Source of the DNA: Chitinophagaceae bacterium UBA2793
GTDB taxonomy: Bacteria; Bacteroidota; Bacteroidia; Chitinophagales; Chitinophagaceae
NCBI GenBank assembly: GCA_002352045.1
Contig: DEHT01000050.1
Span: 18,938-56,324, forward strand
Direction: 5' to 3'
DNA: 37,387 bases
The translations under genes were made by a program, and so were the position numbers. The notes under the pieces are model-generated. The model was not told the origin of the DNA and did not search any database. It saw only the letters and a program-made list of their open reading frames with translations. Of this stretch, positions 8,644 through 15,528 are shown one piece after another. Each line of letters opens with the position of its first letter. The stretch's first letter is position 1.

Positions 8644-8948
8644 AGATATTGAGAGGTTTTTCTTGTGATGTCCTTTTTAGAGAACGACCAAATTAATGGT
8701 TTATTTTACGTTTTAAAAGCACATCAATTGTTGCAGTAGTTTGCCAATAATTATACCATTAAGTAAAAACCCCATACCCTCAAAAGTTAATGTTTAGTTA
8801 CAGGAAAAATTATACTGAAACTAAAGCTCTTATAGATTTAAAACAACACAATAAATAGAAGTAGTTTTACGATGCTGTAATTCTATTTGGAATGATTGTA
8901 GTAAAATATTTACATTAAAATAAAACAATTATTTTTTCACTTATGCAA
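8644..8948. other. AT-rich intergenic stretch without a gene
   Basis: About 300 bases between the beta-helix gene and the groEL terminator. Only very short open frames occur (the longest plausible one encodes about 22 residues near 8790) and none has a signal peptide or other support. It should hold the promoter of the minus-strand beta-helix gene, but no exact TAnnTTTG element is seen. Confidence 0.6.
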
Positions 8949-8949
8949 T

Positions 8950-8980
8950 AAAAAATCCCGTTACATGCAGTAACGGGATT
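8950..8980 (-). terminator. intrinsic terminator after groEL
   Basis: Arms 8954-8964 and 8970-8980 form a perfect 11-bp stem with a 5-base loop, followed on the minus strand by six T. It lies 22 bases past the groEL stop. Confidence 0.9.
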
Positions 8981-9001
8981 AAATTATAATTTGTACTTCT
9001 A

Positions 9002-10636
9002 TTAATAACCCATGCCACCCATATCAGGAGCACCATGGCTATGAGGAGCTTCTTCCTTAGGTTTATCGGCAATTACACATTCGGTAGTTAACAACATACC
9101 TGCAATGGAAGCTGCATTTTCCAATGCAACACGGCTTACTTTAGTAGGATCAATTACACCGGCTTTAAACAGATTTTCGTATTCCTCTGTACGGGCATTA
9201 AAACCGTAATCTGCTTTTCCGTCTTTAATTTTTTGAACTACAATAGATCCGTCGATACCGGCGTTTTCGGTTAATGTACGAATAGGTGCTTCTAATGCAC
9301 GACGAACAATGGCCATACCGGTTTGTTCATCGGCCAACTGCCCTTTTACTTTTACATCAATACTGCTAATTGCACGAATGAAAGCAACACCACCACCGGG
9401 AACAATTCCTTCTTCTACAGCCGCTCTTGTAGCATGTAAAGCATCATCTACCCTGTCTTTCTTTTCTTTCATTTCTACCTCGGTAGCTGCACCTACATAC
9501 AATACAGCTACACCACCGGCTAATTTAGCCAGGCGTTCCTGAAGTTTTTCTTTATCGTAATCAGAAGTGGTTGTTTCAATTTGAGCTTTAATTTGATTTA
9601 CTCTTCCTGAGATATCTGTTTTTTTACCCTTACCTCCTACAATTACTGTATTGTCTTTATCAATGGTAATAGAAGCAGCCTGGCCTAATGAAGTTAATTC
9701 GGCACCTTCTAATTTGTAGCCCATTTCTTCGCTTATAACTGTTCCGCCGGTAAGTACGGCAATGTCCTGCAACATTTCTTTTCTTCTGTCGCCAAAGCCC
9801 GGAGCTTTTACTGCGGCAACTTTAAGTGTACCACGCAATTTGTTTACCACTAAAGTTGATAAAGCTTCGCCTTCCAAATCTTCGGCAATAATTACTAATG
9901 GACGACCACTTTGTGCAACCTTTTCCAGCAATGGAAGAATGTCTTTCATTGCAGATATTTTTTTGTCGTAGATTAAAATGTAAGGACTTTGCAAGTCGGC
10001 TTCCATTTTTTCTGTGTTTGTAACAAAATATGCAGAGATATATCCTCTGTCGAATTGCATACCTTCTACCACATCTACTGTAGTATCAGTTCCTTTTGCT
10101 TCTTCTACTGTAATCACCCCTTCTTTACCAACTTTTGCAAATGCTTCTGCAATTAATTTACCAATGGTTTCATCGTTGTTGGCAGAGATGGTAGCAACCT
10201 GTTGAATTTTTTTGCTATCGCTACCCACCGTTTGGCTTTGATCTTTCAAATTCTTTACAATTAAAGAAACGGCTTTATCAATACCACGTTTTAAATCCAT
10301 AGGATTTGCACCAGCAGCCACCATTTTCAAACCTTCGCTAATAATTGACTGAGCTAACACAGTAGCGGTTGTAGTACCATCACCGGCAATATCAGCGGTT
10401 TTGCTGGCAACTTCTTTTACCATTTGAGCACCCATGTTTTCAATGGGGTCTTCTAATTCAATTTCTTTTGCTACGGTAACACCATCTTTGGTAATACCCG
10501 GTGCACCAAATTTTTTCTCAATAACCACATTGCGACCTTTGGGGCCCAGGGTTACTTTTACAGCGTTGGCCAAAGTGTCCACGCCTTTTTTCATTTTATT
10601 TCTTGCTTCTATATCGAAGTAGATCATTTTTGCCAT
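9002..10636 (-). CDS. groEL: chaperonin GroEL (60 kDa)
   Basis: ATP-driven folding chamber that works with GroES in the cytosol. At 544 residues it is full length. It starts MAKMIYFDIEARNKMKKGVDTLANAVKVTLGPKGRN and carries the ATP-site motif GDGTTTATVLAQ near residue 86 and the C-terminal equatorial signature with GIVPGGGVAFIRA. The C-terminal tail is short: PHSHGAPDMGGMGY, with one Gly-Gly-Met unit instead of a long repeat. GroES lies upstream on the same strand with an unusually structured 112-base gap, and a strong terminator follows. No CIRCE operator was found for the operon. Confidence 0.99.
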   Translation of the reverse strand: MAKMIYFDIEARNKMKKGVDTLANAVKVTLGPKGRNVVIEKKFGAPGITKDGVTVAKEIELEDPIENMGAQMVKEVASKTADIAGDGTTTATVLAQSIISEGLKMVAAGANPMDLKRGIDKAVSLIVKNLKDQSQTVGSDSKKIQQVATISANNDETIGKLIAEAFAKVGKEGVITVEEAKGTDTTVDVVEGMQFDRGYISAYFVTNTEKMEADLQSPYILIYDKKISAMKDILPLLEKVAQSGRPLVIIAEDLEGEALSTLVVNKLRGTLKVAAVKAPGFGDRRKEMLQDIAVLTGGTVISEEMGYKLEGAELTSLGQAASITIDKDNTVIVGGKGKKTDISGRVNQIKAQIETTTSDYDKEKLQERLAKLAGGVAVLYVGAATEVEMKEKKDRVDDALHATRAAVEEGIVPGGGVAFIRAISSIDVKVKGQLADEQTGMAIVRRALEAPIRTLTENAGIDGSIVVQKIKDGKADYGFNARTEEYENLFKAGVIDPTKVSRVALENAASIAGMLLTTECVIADKPKEEAPHSHGAPDMGGMGY

Positions 10637-10653
10637 CGTAAAAAATTTTAAAA

Positions 10654-10749
10654 TGTGCTGATTAGCTAATGTGCTAATACCACAAATTTGTTTAAGAATT
10701 TATTTTTTGAAAAAACTAACATGCTGAAAGAATCAGCACATTAGCTAAT
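10654..10749. repeat. inverted repeat between groES and groEL
   Basis: Perfect 15-bp arms at 10661-10675 and 10735-10749 face each other across 59 bases; the right arm reaches the first base of the groES stop codon (10749-10751). A second, overlapping 10-bp pairing joins 10654-10663 with 10731-10740, so two alternative stems can form. No T-run follows on the minus strand, so it is not a standard terminator. An mRNA processing or partial-attenuation hairpin that sets the groES:groEL ratio is an inference. Confidence 0.7.
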
Positions 10750-11030
10750 TAAACAATTGCCAGAATATCACTCTCTCTCATAATCAGGTAATCCTGCCCT
10801 TCGATGGAGATTTCGGTGCCGGCATATTTACCGTACAAAACAGTATCGCCTGCTTTTACAGTTACTGGTTCATCTTTTTTACCGGGGCCTGCTGCCAATA
10901 CGGTACCACGCTGTGGTTTTTCTTTTGCTGTATCCGGAATAATAATACCACCTGCAGATTTCTCTTCTGCAGCAGCGGGTTTCACAATTACTCGGTCATG
11001 TAACGGAGTAATGCTTAACTTTTTTGCCAT
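10749..11030 (-). CDS. groES: co-chaperonin GroES (10 kDa)
   Basis: Heptameric lid of the GroEL chamber. The 93-residue sequence is of normal length and has the opening PLHDRVIVKPAAAEEKSAGGIIIPDTAKEKPQRGTVLAAG; its mobile loop (about residues 17-34) holds the GGIIIP GroEL-contact motif. The end MRESDILAIV is typical. It is first in the groES-groEL operon on the minus strand. Upstream lie a perfect 7-bp inverted repeat (11066-11083) and a near-match to the -7 element (TACTTTCG on the minus strand, at 11087-11094). Confidence 0.99.
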   Translation of the reverse strand: MAKKLSITPLHDRVIVKPAAAEEKSAGGIIIPDTAKEKPQRGTVLAAGPGKKDEPVTVKAGDTVLYGKYAGTEISIEGQDYLIMRESDILAIV

Positions 11031-11065
11031 AACGCTATTGTTTTTAAATTTTTAGTGTGAATGAG

Positions 11066-11083
11066 TACCCAATTTTTTGGGTA
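11066..11083 (-). promoter_or_regulatory. operator-like inverted repeat upstream of groES
   Basis: TACCCAA at 11066-11072 and TTGGGTA at 11077-11083 are perfect arms around four T, 35 bases before the groES start and just downstream of the near-consensus -7 sequence TACTTTCG (minus strand, 11087-11094). This position overlaps the expected transcription start, so it could be a repressor site or a 5'-UTR hairpin. The protein that would bind it is unknown. Confidence 0.45.
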
Positions 11084-11227
11084 TGCGAAAGTAGGCTAAT
11101 TTCATACCAAACGGTACAAAAAGAATTTGTGGCAGTAGATGCTGACAGATTATATCAAAAACAGTATAACAATAACAGACATTATTTCAGTCTTTTAAAA
11201 TGTATAGCTTGCATCATTCAAAAGCAA

Positions 11228-11611
11228 TTAAAACCGGATTTTTAACCCAATTACCGGGTGAGTGGAATTTCCTACCAAAAGCCTTGTATTTTGAAAACCG
11301 GTAAAAGCCACTGTTCTTGCCTTTCTTTTAAGTGTTCCGGACTTTAAAAAAAATGGAACACTGGCCAAAGTAGATACAGCGCCTATTAATGCAGGCACCG
11401 CCCCTTTAAAAGATTGTTCGTTAAATGTTTCTCCTTTTGGAGCAATTGCTGCCCCAATAACTATTAAACTTACTCCTCCACCCAACAATACCCAACCGGT
11501 TGTTTTCTTTCTTTTGCTTTTTTCAAGAAGTTCAATTGAATTTAACTGCTGTGCTTTTAATAGAGTTGGAACAAAACATAATGCCGTTACAATTAAAATT
11601 AATTTTTTCAT
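11228..11611 (-). CDS. hypothetical membrane-associated protein with signal peptide
   Basis: A 127-residue protein beginning MKKLILIVTALCFVPTLLKA, a signal peptide with likely cleavage before QQLNS. After a short basic stretch (KSKRKKTTG) come two hydrophobic segments, about residues 39-56 (GWVLLGGGVSLIVIGAAI) and 69-89 (GAVPALIGAVSTLASVPFFL). The C-terminus ends in a hydrophobic, Arg-containing strand (PVIGLKIRF). This layout, a signal peptide followed by a short two-helix hairpin, recurs in uncharacterised Bacteroidota proteins; I cannot assign a function. It is separated from groES by about 200 bases and is transcribed in the same direction. Confidence 0.75.
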   Translation of the reverse strand: MKKLILIVTALCFVPTLLKAQQLNSIELLEKSKRKKTTGWVLLGGGVSLIVIGAAIAPKGETFNEQSFKGAVPALIGAVSTLASVPFFLKSGTLKRKARTVAFTGFQNTRLLVGNSTHPVIGLKIRF

Positions 11612-11731
11612 TATTCAGGTTATTAAAGCGTGAGTTTAAATGTAATATTCATCAAATACAAATGCAACTTTTTAAAAGTCAATTTCAAAATAGGAAGCAT
11701 AATTTTTAGCATAAAAACAATATTAAACCCT

Positions 11732-11739
11732 TAATTTTG
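11732..11739 (+). promoter_or_regulatory. candidate promoter -7 element (TAATTTTG)
   Basis: Exact TAnnTTTG match 25 bases before the nusB start, in the AT-rich gap after the divergent 11228-11611 gene. No clear TTTG -33 element is found at the usual distance. Confidence 0.5.
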
Positions 11740-11764
11740 CTCCCTCAATAAAGTTCTTTACTGA

Positions 11765-12697
11765 ATGATTAGCAGAAGAAATATACGGGTTAAAGTGATG
11801 CAAACACTATATATATTGGATAGTGTAAGCGGCGAAAGTAAACCTGGCGAAGCACAAGCTATACTTACTAAAAAGATAGATCAAACCCGTGTTTTATTTA
11901 CCTACTTAATATACTTTATTACAGAAGTGGCACGCTATGCCGAAAAAGATGCTTTGCAAAAAGCAAGTAAGCATTTACCAACTGCTGCCGACCTTGCAGT
12001 AAATACCAAAATAGCCGGCAACGAATTGCTATGGAAAATAGTAGAGGATGCAAGCTTTAAATCTTCCATTTCAGAAGCAAAACTGCAACACCTGGCAGAT
12101 GCCGACCTCTTAAAAAAAACCTATCAACAATTAGTAGCCAGTACCGAATACCAGGAATATATAGAAGAAGATAGCCGGGATAAAAAAGAAGAGCGAAAAA
12201 TTTTGGAATATATTTTTAATGCGCTCATGCTACCCAACGAAGATTTTATTGCACATATTGAAGAAAAATTTATTAATTGGGATGATGATGCAGAAATGAT
12301 GCAAACCCTTGTATTAAATTATTTACACAAACCGGCAGCACTGGCTTTTCATGATATATTAAGCAAAGAAAAATGGTCGTTTGCAAAGGATTTACTGAGT
12401 ACTGTTTTGGAGAAAAAAGAGCATACGCTCAAAATAATTAAACCCAAACTAAAAAACTGGGATGCCGACAGAGTTGCATCCCTTGATTTGATTTTGCTTC
12501 AAATGGGGGTTTGTGAGTTTTTATATTTTGATACCATCCCTACCAAGGTTACTATTAATGAATACATAGATTTGGCAAAAGCATACAGTACTCCACAGAG
12601 CGGCCAGTTTATAAATGGCATTTTAGATAATATTCATAAAGAACTATCTGCTGCCAATAAGATTGAAAAAAGAAATTTTAAAAACAGTACACTTTAA
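11765..12697 (+). CDS. nusB: transcription antitermination factor NusB, long form
   Basis: NusB binds boxA RNA with NusE (ribosomal protein S10) to support antitermination of rRNA transcripts. The recognisable NusB core is the C-terminal part, from about residue 160, with the signature ADRVASLDLILLQMGVCEFL followed by TKVTINEYIDLAKAYSTPQSGQFINGILDNI. The start RRNIRVKVMQTLYIL is the family's first helix. The 310-residue length is about twice the roughly 140 residues of the E. coli protein; the extra 100-150 residues are inserted between the first helix and the core. Long NusB is usual in this phylum as far as I know. The DUF1573 gene starts 2 bases after the stop. Confidence 0.95.
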   Translation: MISRRNIRVKVMQTLYILDSVSGESKPGEAQAILTKKIDQTRVLFTYLIYFITEVARYAEKDALQKASKHLPTAADLAVNTKIAGNELLWKIVEDASFKSSISEAKLQHLADADLLKKTYQQLVASTEYQEYIEEDSRDKKEERKILEYIFNALMLPNEDFIAHIEEKFINWDDDAEMMQTLVLNYLHKPAALAFHDILSKEKWSFAKDLLSTVLEKKEHTLKIIKPKLKNWDADRVASLDLILLQMGVCEFLYFDTIPTKVTINEYIDLAKAYSTPQSGQFINGILDNIHKELSAANKIEKRNFKNSTL

Positions 12698-12699
12698 AT

Positions 12700-13155
12700 A
12701 TGCATAAGAATTTTGTTTGGGTAGCAATGCTGCTTGCCGGATTTACAGCCTGCGATGTTCGCACTAAAGATAAAATTGCCGACGACAGCAAGGTTACCGC
12801 AGATACGAACGGTTTAAATGCCGAAACTGCACTCACTACTTCGGTACTATTAATAGATACCACTTTTAATTTTGGGAAAGTAACCGATGGCGAAATGGTA
12901 GAATTTAGTTACCGTTTTAAAAATACCGGAACCAATCCGCTTGTAATAAGCAATGCGGTTGCAAGCTGCGGTTGTACTGTACCCGAAAAACCCGAGGCGC
13001 CTGTAAAACCCGGTGAAACCGGTTATATAAAAGTGAAGTTCAACAGTGAGGGCCGGGTAGGTCAAACTCATAAAACAGTAACGGTAACCAGCAATGCAAA
13101 CCCACCCTTTCCCGAATTATTGCTTACCGGAGAAGTAACCGCTAAAAACAAATAA
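12700..13155 (+). CDS. DUF1573 lipoprotein
   Basis: A 151-residue protein with lipoprotein signal MHKNFVWVAMLLAGFTAC, Cys18 being the predicted lipid anchor. After an Asp/Thr-rich linker, the DUF1573 domain covers about residues 45-150: FNFGKVTDGEMVEFSYRFKNTG, then the CGC motif in NAVASCGCTVPEKP, and a PGETGYIKVKFNSEGRVGQ block. The fold is an immunoglobulin-like beta-sandwich related to ASPM/SPD-2/hydin domains. The function is not established. It sits between nusB (2 bases) and yajC (29 bases) on one strand, an order common in Bacteroidota. Confidence 0.9.
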   Translation: MHKNFVWVAMLLAGFTACDVRTKDKIADDSKVTADTNGLNAETALTTSVLLIDTTFNFGKVTDGEMVEFSYRFKNTGTNPLVISNAVASCGCTVPEKPEAPVKPGETGYIKVKFNSEGRVGQTHKTVTVTSNANPPFPELLLTGEVTAKNK

Positions 13156-13184
13156 TTTTTTAAAACAAAACAACAAACATAATC

Positions 13185-13526
13185 ATGCAACTACTGAGTA
13201 TTTTTTTAATGATGGATCCCAACGGAAAAAGCAGCAGCACAAGTACTTTAATCCTTATGGGTATGATGATCCTTGTATTTTATTTCTTTATGATTCGCCC
13301 ACAGGCAAAAAAAGCAAAAGCGCAAAAAAAATATATTACCGATTTACAAAAAGGCGATAAAGTGGTAACCATTGCCGGCATTCATGGCACTATCAATAAA
13401 GTAAATGACGACAATACCATTTCTTTGGAAACAAGCCCTGGTAGCTACATCAAAATTGAAAAATCGGCAATTAGTATGGAATGGAGTGCACAGGTAAATA
13501 AAGTGGCAACAGAAGAAAAGAAGTAA
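13185..13526 (+). CDS. yajC: preprotein translocase subunit YajC
   Basis: Small single-pass membrane protein that associates with SecDF of the Sec translocon. In its 113 residues the transmembrane helix is about residues 22-38 (LILMGMMILVFYFFMIR), followed by the family signature RPQAKKAKAQKKYITDLQKGDKVVTIAGIHGTI. The C-terminus forms the expected small beta domain. The downstream partner secDF lies about 3.5 kb away on the same strand in its own unit. A clear terminator follows 25 bases after the stop. Confidence 0.97.
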   Translation: MQLLSIFLMMDPNGKSSSTSTLILMGMMILVFYFFMIRPQAKKAKAQKKYITDLQKGDKVVTIAGIHGTINKVNDDNTISLETSPGSYIKIEKSAISMEWSAQVNKVATEEKK

Positions 13527-13550
13527 AAATTCAACAATAAAAATTCAAAA

Positions 13551-13581
13551 AGGGAGCTTACAAATTTGTAGGCTCTTTTTT
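13551..13581 (+). terminator. intrinsic terminator after yajC
   Basis: Arms 13554-13562 and 13567-13575 pair over 9 bp with one G-T wobble around an AATT loop, followed by six T (13576-13581). It ends the nusB-DUF1573-yajC unit. Confidence 0.85.
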
Positions 13582-13639
13582 GTTAACCTTACCTCAGCCG
13601 CTAAAAATATTTTTACCTTTTATTTTTTACTTTTACTCC

Positions 13640-14233
13640 ATGACATTAAAAGTTGGCCTCACCGGTGGAATTGGCAGTGGCAAAAGCACCATAGCTAAAA
13701 TATTTGAAACCCTTGGCATACCTGTTTATTATGCCGACGACAGGGCCAAGGCTTTAATGAATGAAAAGGAAGATTTGAAAAAAAACATTATTCTACATTT
13801 TGGGGAAGATGTTTACCTGAATGGAATTTTAAATCGTTCATACCTTTCTTCACAGGTTTTTAATAACAAAGAAAAGTTAGATTTATTGAATGCATTGGTA
13901 CATCCTGTAACCATTACCGATGGAGATGAGTGGATGAATGAGCAAACTGCTCCTTATGCCATTAAAGAGGCTGCACTCATTTTTGAAGCAGGCGTTCATA
14001 AACATTTAGATTATGTAATTGGGGTAACAGCCCATGCCCCACTTCGAATTGCCAGGGTAATGCAGCGAGACCATATTACAGAAGAAAAAGTTAGAGAAAG
14101 AATGAATAAGCAAATGGATGAAGAAGAAAAAATTAAAAAATGCCATTTTGTAATTCAAAACAATGAGGAGCAATTACTGATACCGCAGGTATTGGCATTG
14201 CACGAACAATTGCTGGCCATTGCAAAAAAATAA
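13640..14233 (+). CDS. coaE: dephospho-CoA kinase
   Basis: Phosphorylates the 3'-hydroxyl of dephospho-CoA, the last step of coenzyme A synthesis. The ATG at 13640 is chosen because it puts the P-loop GLTGGIGSGKST at residues 6-17 as in the family; an upstream in-frame TTG at 13580 would start inside the yajC terminator. Further hallmarks are YYADDRAKALM, with the conserved Asp pair (residues about 33-37), and LNALVHPVT near residue 90. At 197 residues it has normal length. It stands alone between the yajC terminator and a bidirectional hairpin shared with the convergent aminotransferase. Confidence 0.97.
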   Translation: MTLKVGLTGGIGSGKSTIAKIFETLGIPVYYADDRAKALMNEKEDLKKNIILHFGEDVYLNGILNRSYLSSQVFNNKEKLDLLNALVHPVTITDGDEWMNEQTAPYAIKEAALIFEAGVHKHLDYVIGVTAHAPLRIARVMQRDHITEEKVRERMNKQMDEEEKIKKCHFVIQNNEEQLLIPQVLALHEQLLAIAKK

Positions 14234-14263
14234 AACGCAGAATATTTAAAAACAATCTGCGTT
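14221..14263. terminator. bidirectional terminator between coaE and the aminotransferase
   Basis: Arms 14234-14241 and 14256-14263 form a perfect 8-bp stem with a 14-base loop. On the minus strand it is followed by a T-rich run (complement of 14223-14233); on the plus strand by CAGTTTT. The large loop lowers confidence for the plus direction. Confidence 0.65.
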
Positions 14264-14297
14264 CAGTTTTAAATAGTATCATACTGCCAAAGCTTAT

Positions 14298-15491
14298 CTA
14301 AGAGAGTACACCCAATGCCTGTTTAATTTTTGCGAATCCTTTTTCAATATTGGTAATGCTATTGGCAAAAGAAAGCCTGATGCAATCGGGTTCGCCAAAT
14401 GCTTTACCACTTACACTGGAAACATGCGCATCATTCAGCAAGTACATACAAAGAGCATCGGCATCTTCAACCATCTGGCCATCGGGTGTTTTTTTACCAA
14501 AGAAAGATTTTACATTGGGGAAAATATAAAAAGCGCCTTCGGGTTCGTTACAAACTAAACCGGGAATATCTTTTACTAATTCCAATACCCTTTTGCGGCG
14601 TGCCACAAATTGAGTAAGCATATCAGCCGTAGGCTTTAAATTATTACCCAGGGCTTCAATTGCGGCCCGTTGAGTGATAGAGCTTGTAGCACTGGTAAAC
14701 TGGCCCTGTAATTTATCTATGGCTTTTGCAATTTCAACAGGCGCTGCTATATAGCCGAGCCGCCAGCCCGTCATAGCAAAGCCTTTGCTAAGGCCGTTAA
14801 TAATAATTACCCTGTCTCTTAAAAAATCAAATTGAGCTATGCTTTCGTGCCTGCCTGAAAAAATAATGTGTTCATAAATTTCATCGCTCATTATATAAAC
14901 CTGCGGATGTTTTTTAAACACTTCAGCTAATGCTGTTAACTCCTCTAAACTGTACACTGCACCGGAAGGGTTGCAGGGAGAAGAAAACATAAACAGCTTT
15001 GTTTTTTCATTAATAGCTGCTTCCAATTGTACAGGAGTAATTTTAAACCCGCTGTCTAAAGTTGTTTTTACAAAATGAGGAACACCACCTGCCAGTCTTA
15101 CAATTTCGCTGTAAGTAACCCAGTAAGGCGTTGGAATTACTACTTCCTCCCCTACATCTACCAAAGCAAGTACGGTATTGGCAATACTTTGTTTTGCACC
15201 TGTACTCAGCACAATTTGTTCTGGCGTGTAAGCTAAACCGTTATCTCTTTTTAATTTTTCGCATACAGCCTGTCTTACATCGAGATAACCAGCTACGGGT
15301 GTGTAATGACTGTAGTTTTCGTCTATTGCTTTTTTTGCTGCTTCTTTAATATGGTCAGGCGTATCGAAATCGGGCTCACCTAAACTAAGATCGGTGATGT
15401 CGAAACCTTTTGCCCTTAATTCTCGGCCAAGCTTAGCCATTTTAAGGGTTTCAGGTTCGTTAAAACGGGTCATTAAAGAAGAAAGTGCCAT
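14298..15491 (-). CDS. class I aminotransferase, probably aspartate aminotransferase
   Basis: PLP enzyme of fold type I, subgroup Ib; the most likely reaction is aspartate plus 2-oxoglutarate to oxaloacetate plus glutamate. The 397 residues show ITDLSLGEPDFDTPDHI at the start, the cofactor-contact Asp203 and Tyr206 in MSDEIYEHI, the Schiff-base Lys236 in NGLSKGFAMTGWRLGY, and the substrate-binding Arg of CIRLSFANS near the C-terminus. The SSPCNPSGAVY motif (residues 170-180) contains the conserved Asn174; Cys173 replaces the more usual Ser or Asn. The family also contains prephenate and other aminotransferases, so substrate is less certain than fold. A TATATTTG promoter element lies 29 bases upstream. 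Confidence 0.93.
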   Translation of the reverse strand: MALSSLMTRFNEPETLKMAKLGRELRAKGFDITDLSLGEPDFDTPDHIKEAAKKAIDENYSHYTPVAGYLDVRQAVCEKLKRDNGLAYTPEQIVLSTGAKQSIANTVLALVDVGEEVVIPTPYWVTYSEIVRLAGGVPHFVKTTLDSGFKITPVQLEAAINEKTKLFMFSSPCNPSGAVYSLEELTALAEVFKKHPQVYIMSDEIYEHIIFSGRHESIAQFDFLRDRVIIINGLSKGFAMTGWRLGYIAAPVEIAKAIDKLQGQFTSATSSITQRAAIEALGNNLKPTADMLTQFVARRKRVLELVKDIPGLVCNEPEGAFYIFPNVKSFFGKKTPDGQMVEDADALCMYLLNDAHVSSVSGKAFGEPDCIRLSFANSITNIEKGFAKIKQALGVLS

Positions 15492-15519
15492 GCTTTTGAA
15501 TCAATTTTTTGGTGAAGTA

Positions 15520-15527
15520 CAAATATA
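15520..15527 (-). promoter_or_regulatory. candidate promoter -7 element for the aminotransferase
   Basis: TATATTTG on the minus strand, an exact TAnnTTTG match, 28 bases before the start codon at 15491. It lies immediately past the stop of the preceding minus-strand gene (15529). Confidence 0.5.
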
Positions 15528-15528
15528 C

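Noticed and set aside
10637..10680. CIRCE (HrcA operator) near groEL, suggested by TTAGCAC on the minus strand
   Set aside because: CIRCE is TTAGCACTC-N9-GAGTGCTAA. Only the half-word TTAGCAC is present, and it lies between groES and groEL, not at the operon promoter.
11057..11245. 62-codon open frame in the groES upstream gap
   Set aside because: It covers the groES promoter region and inverted repeat, overlaps the next gene's end and has no recognisable feature.
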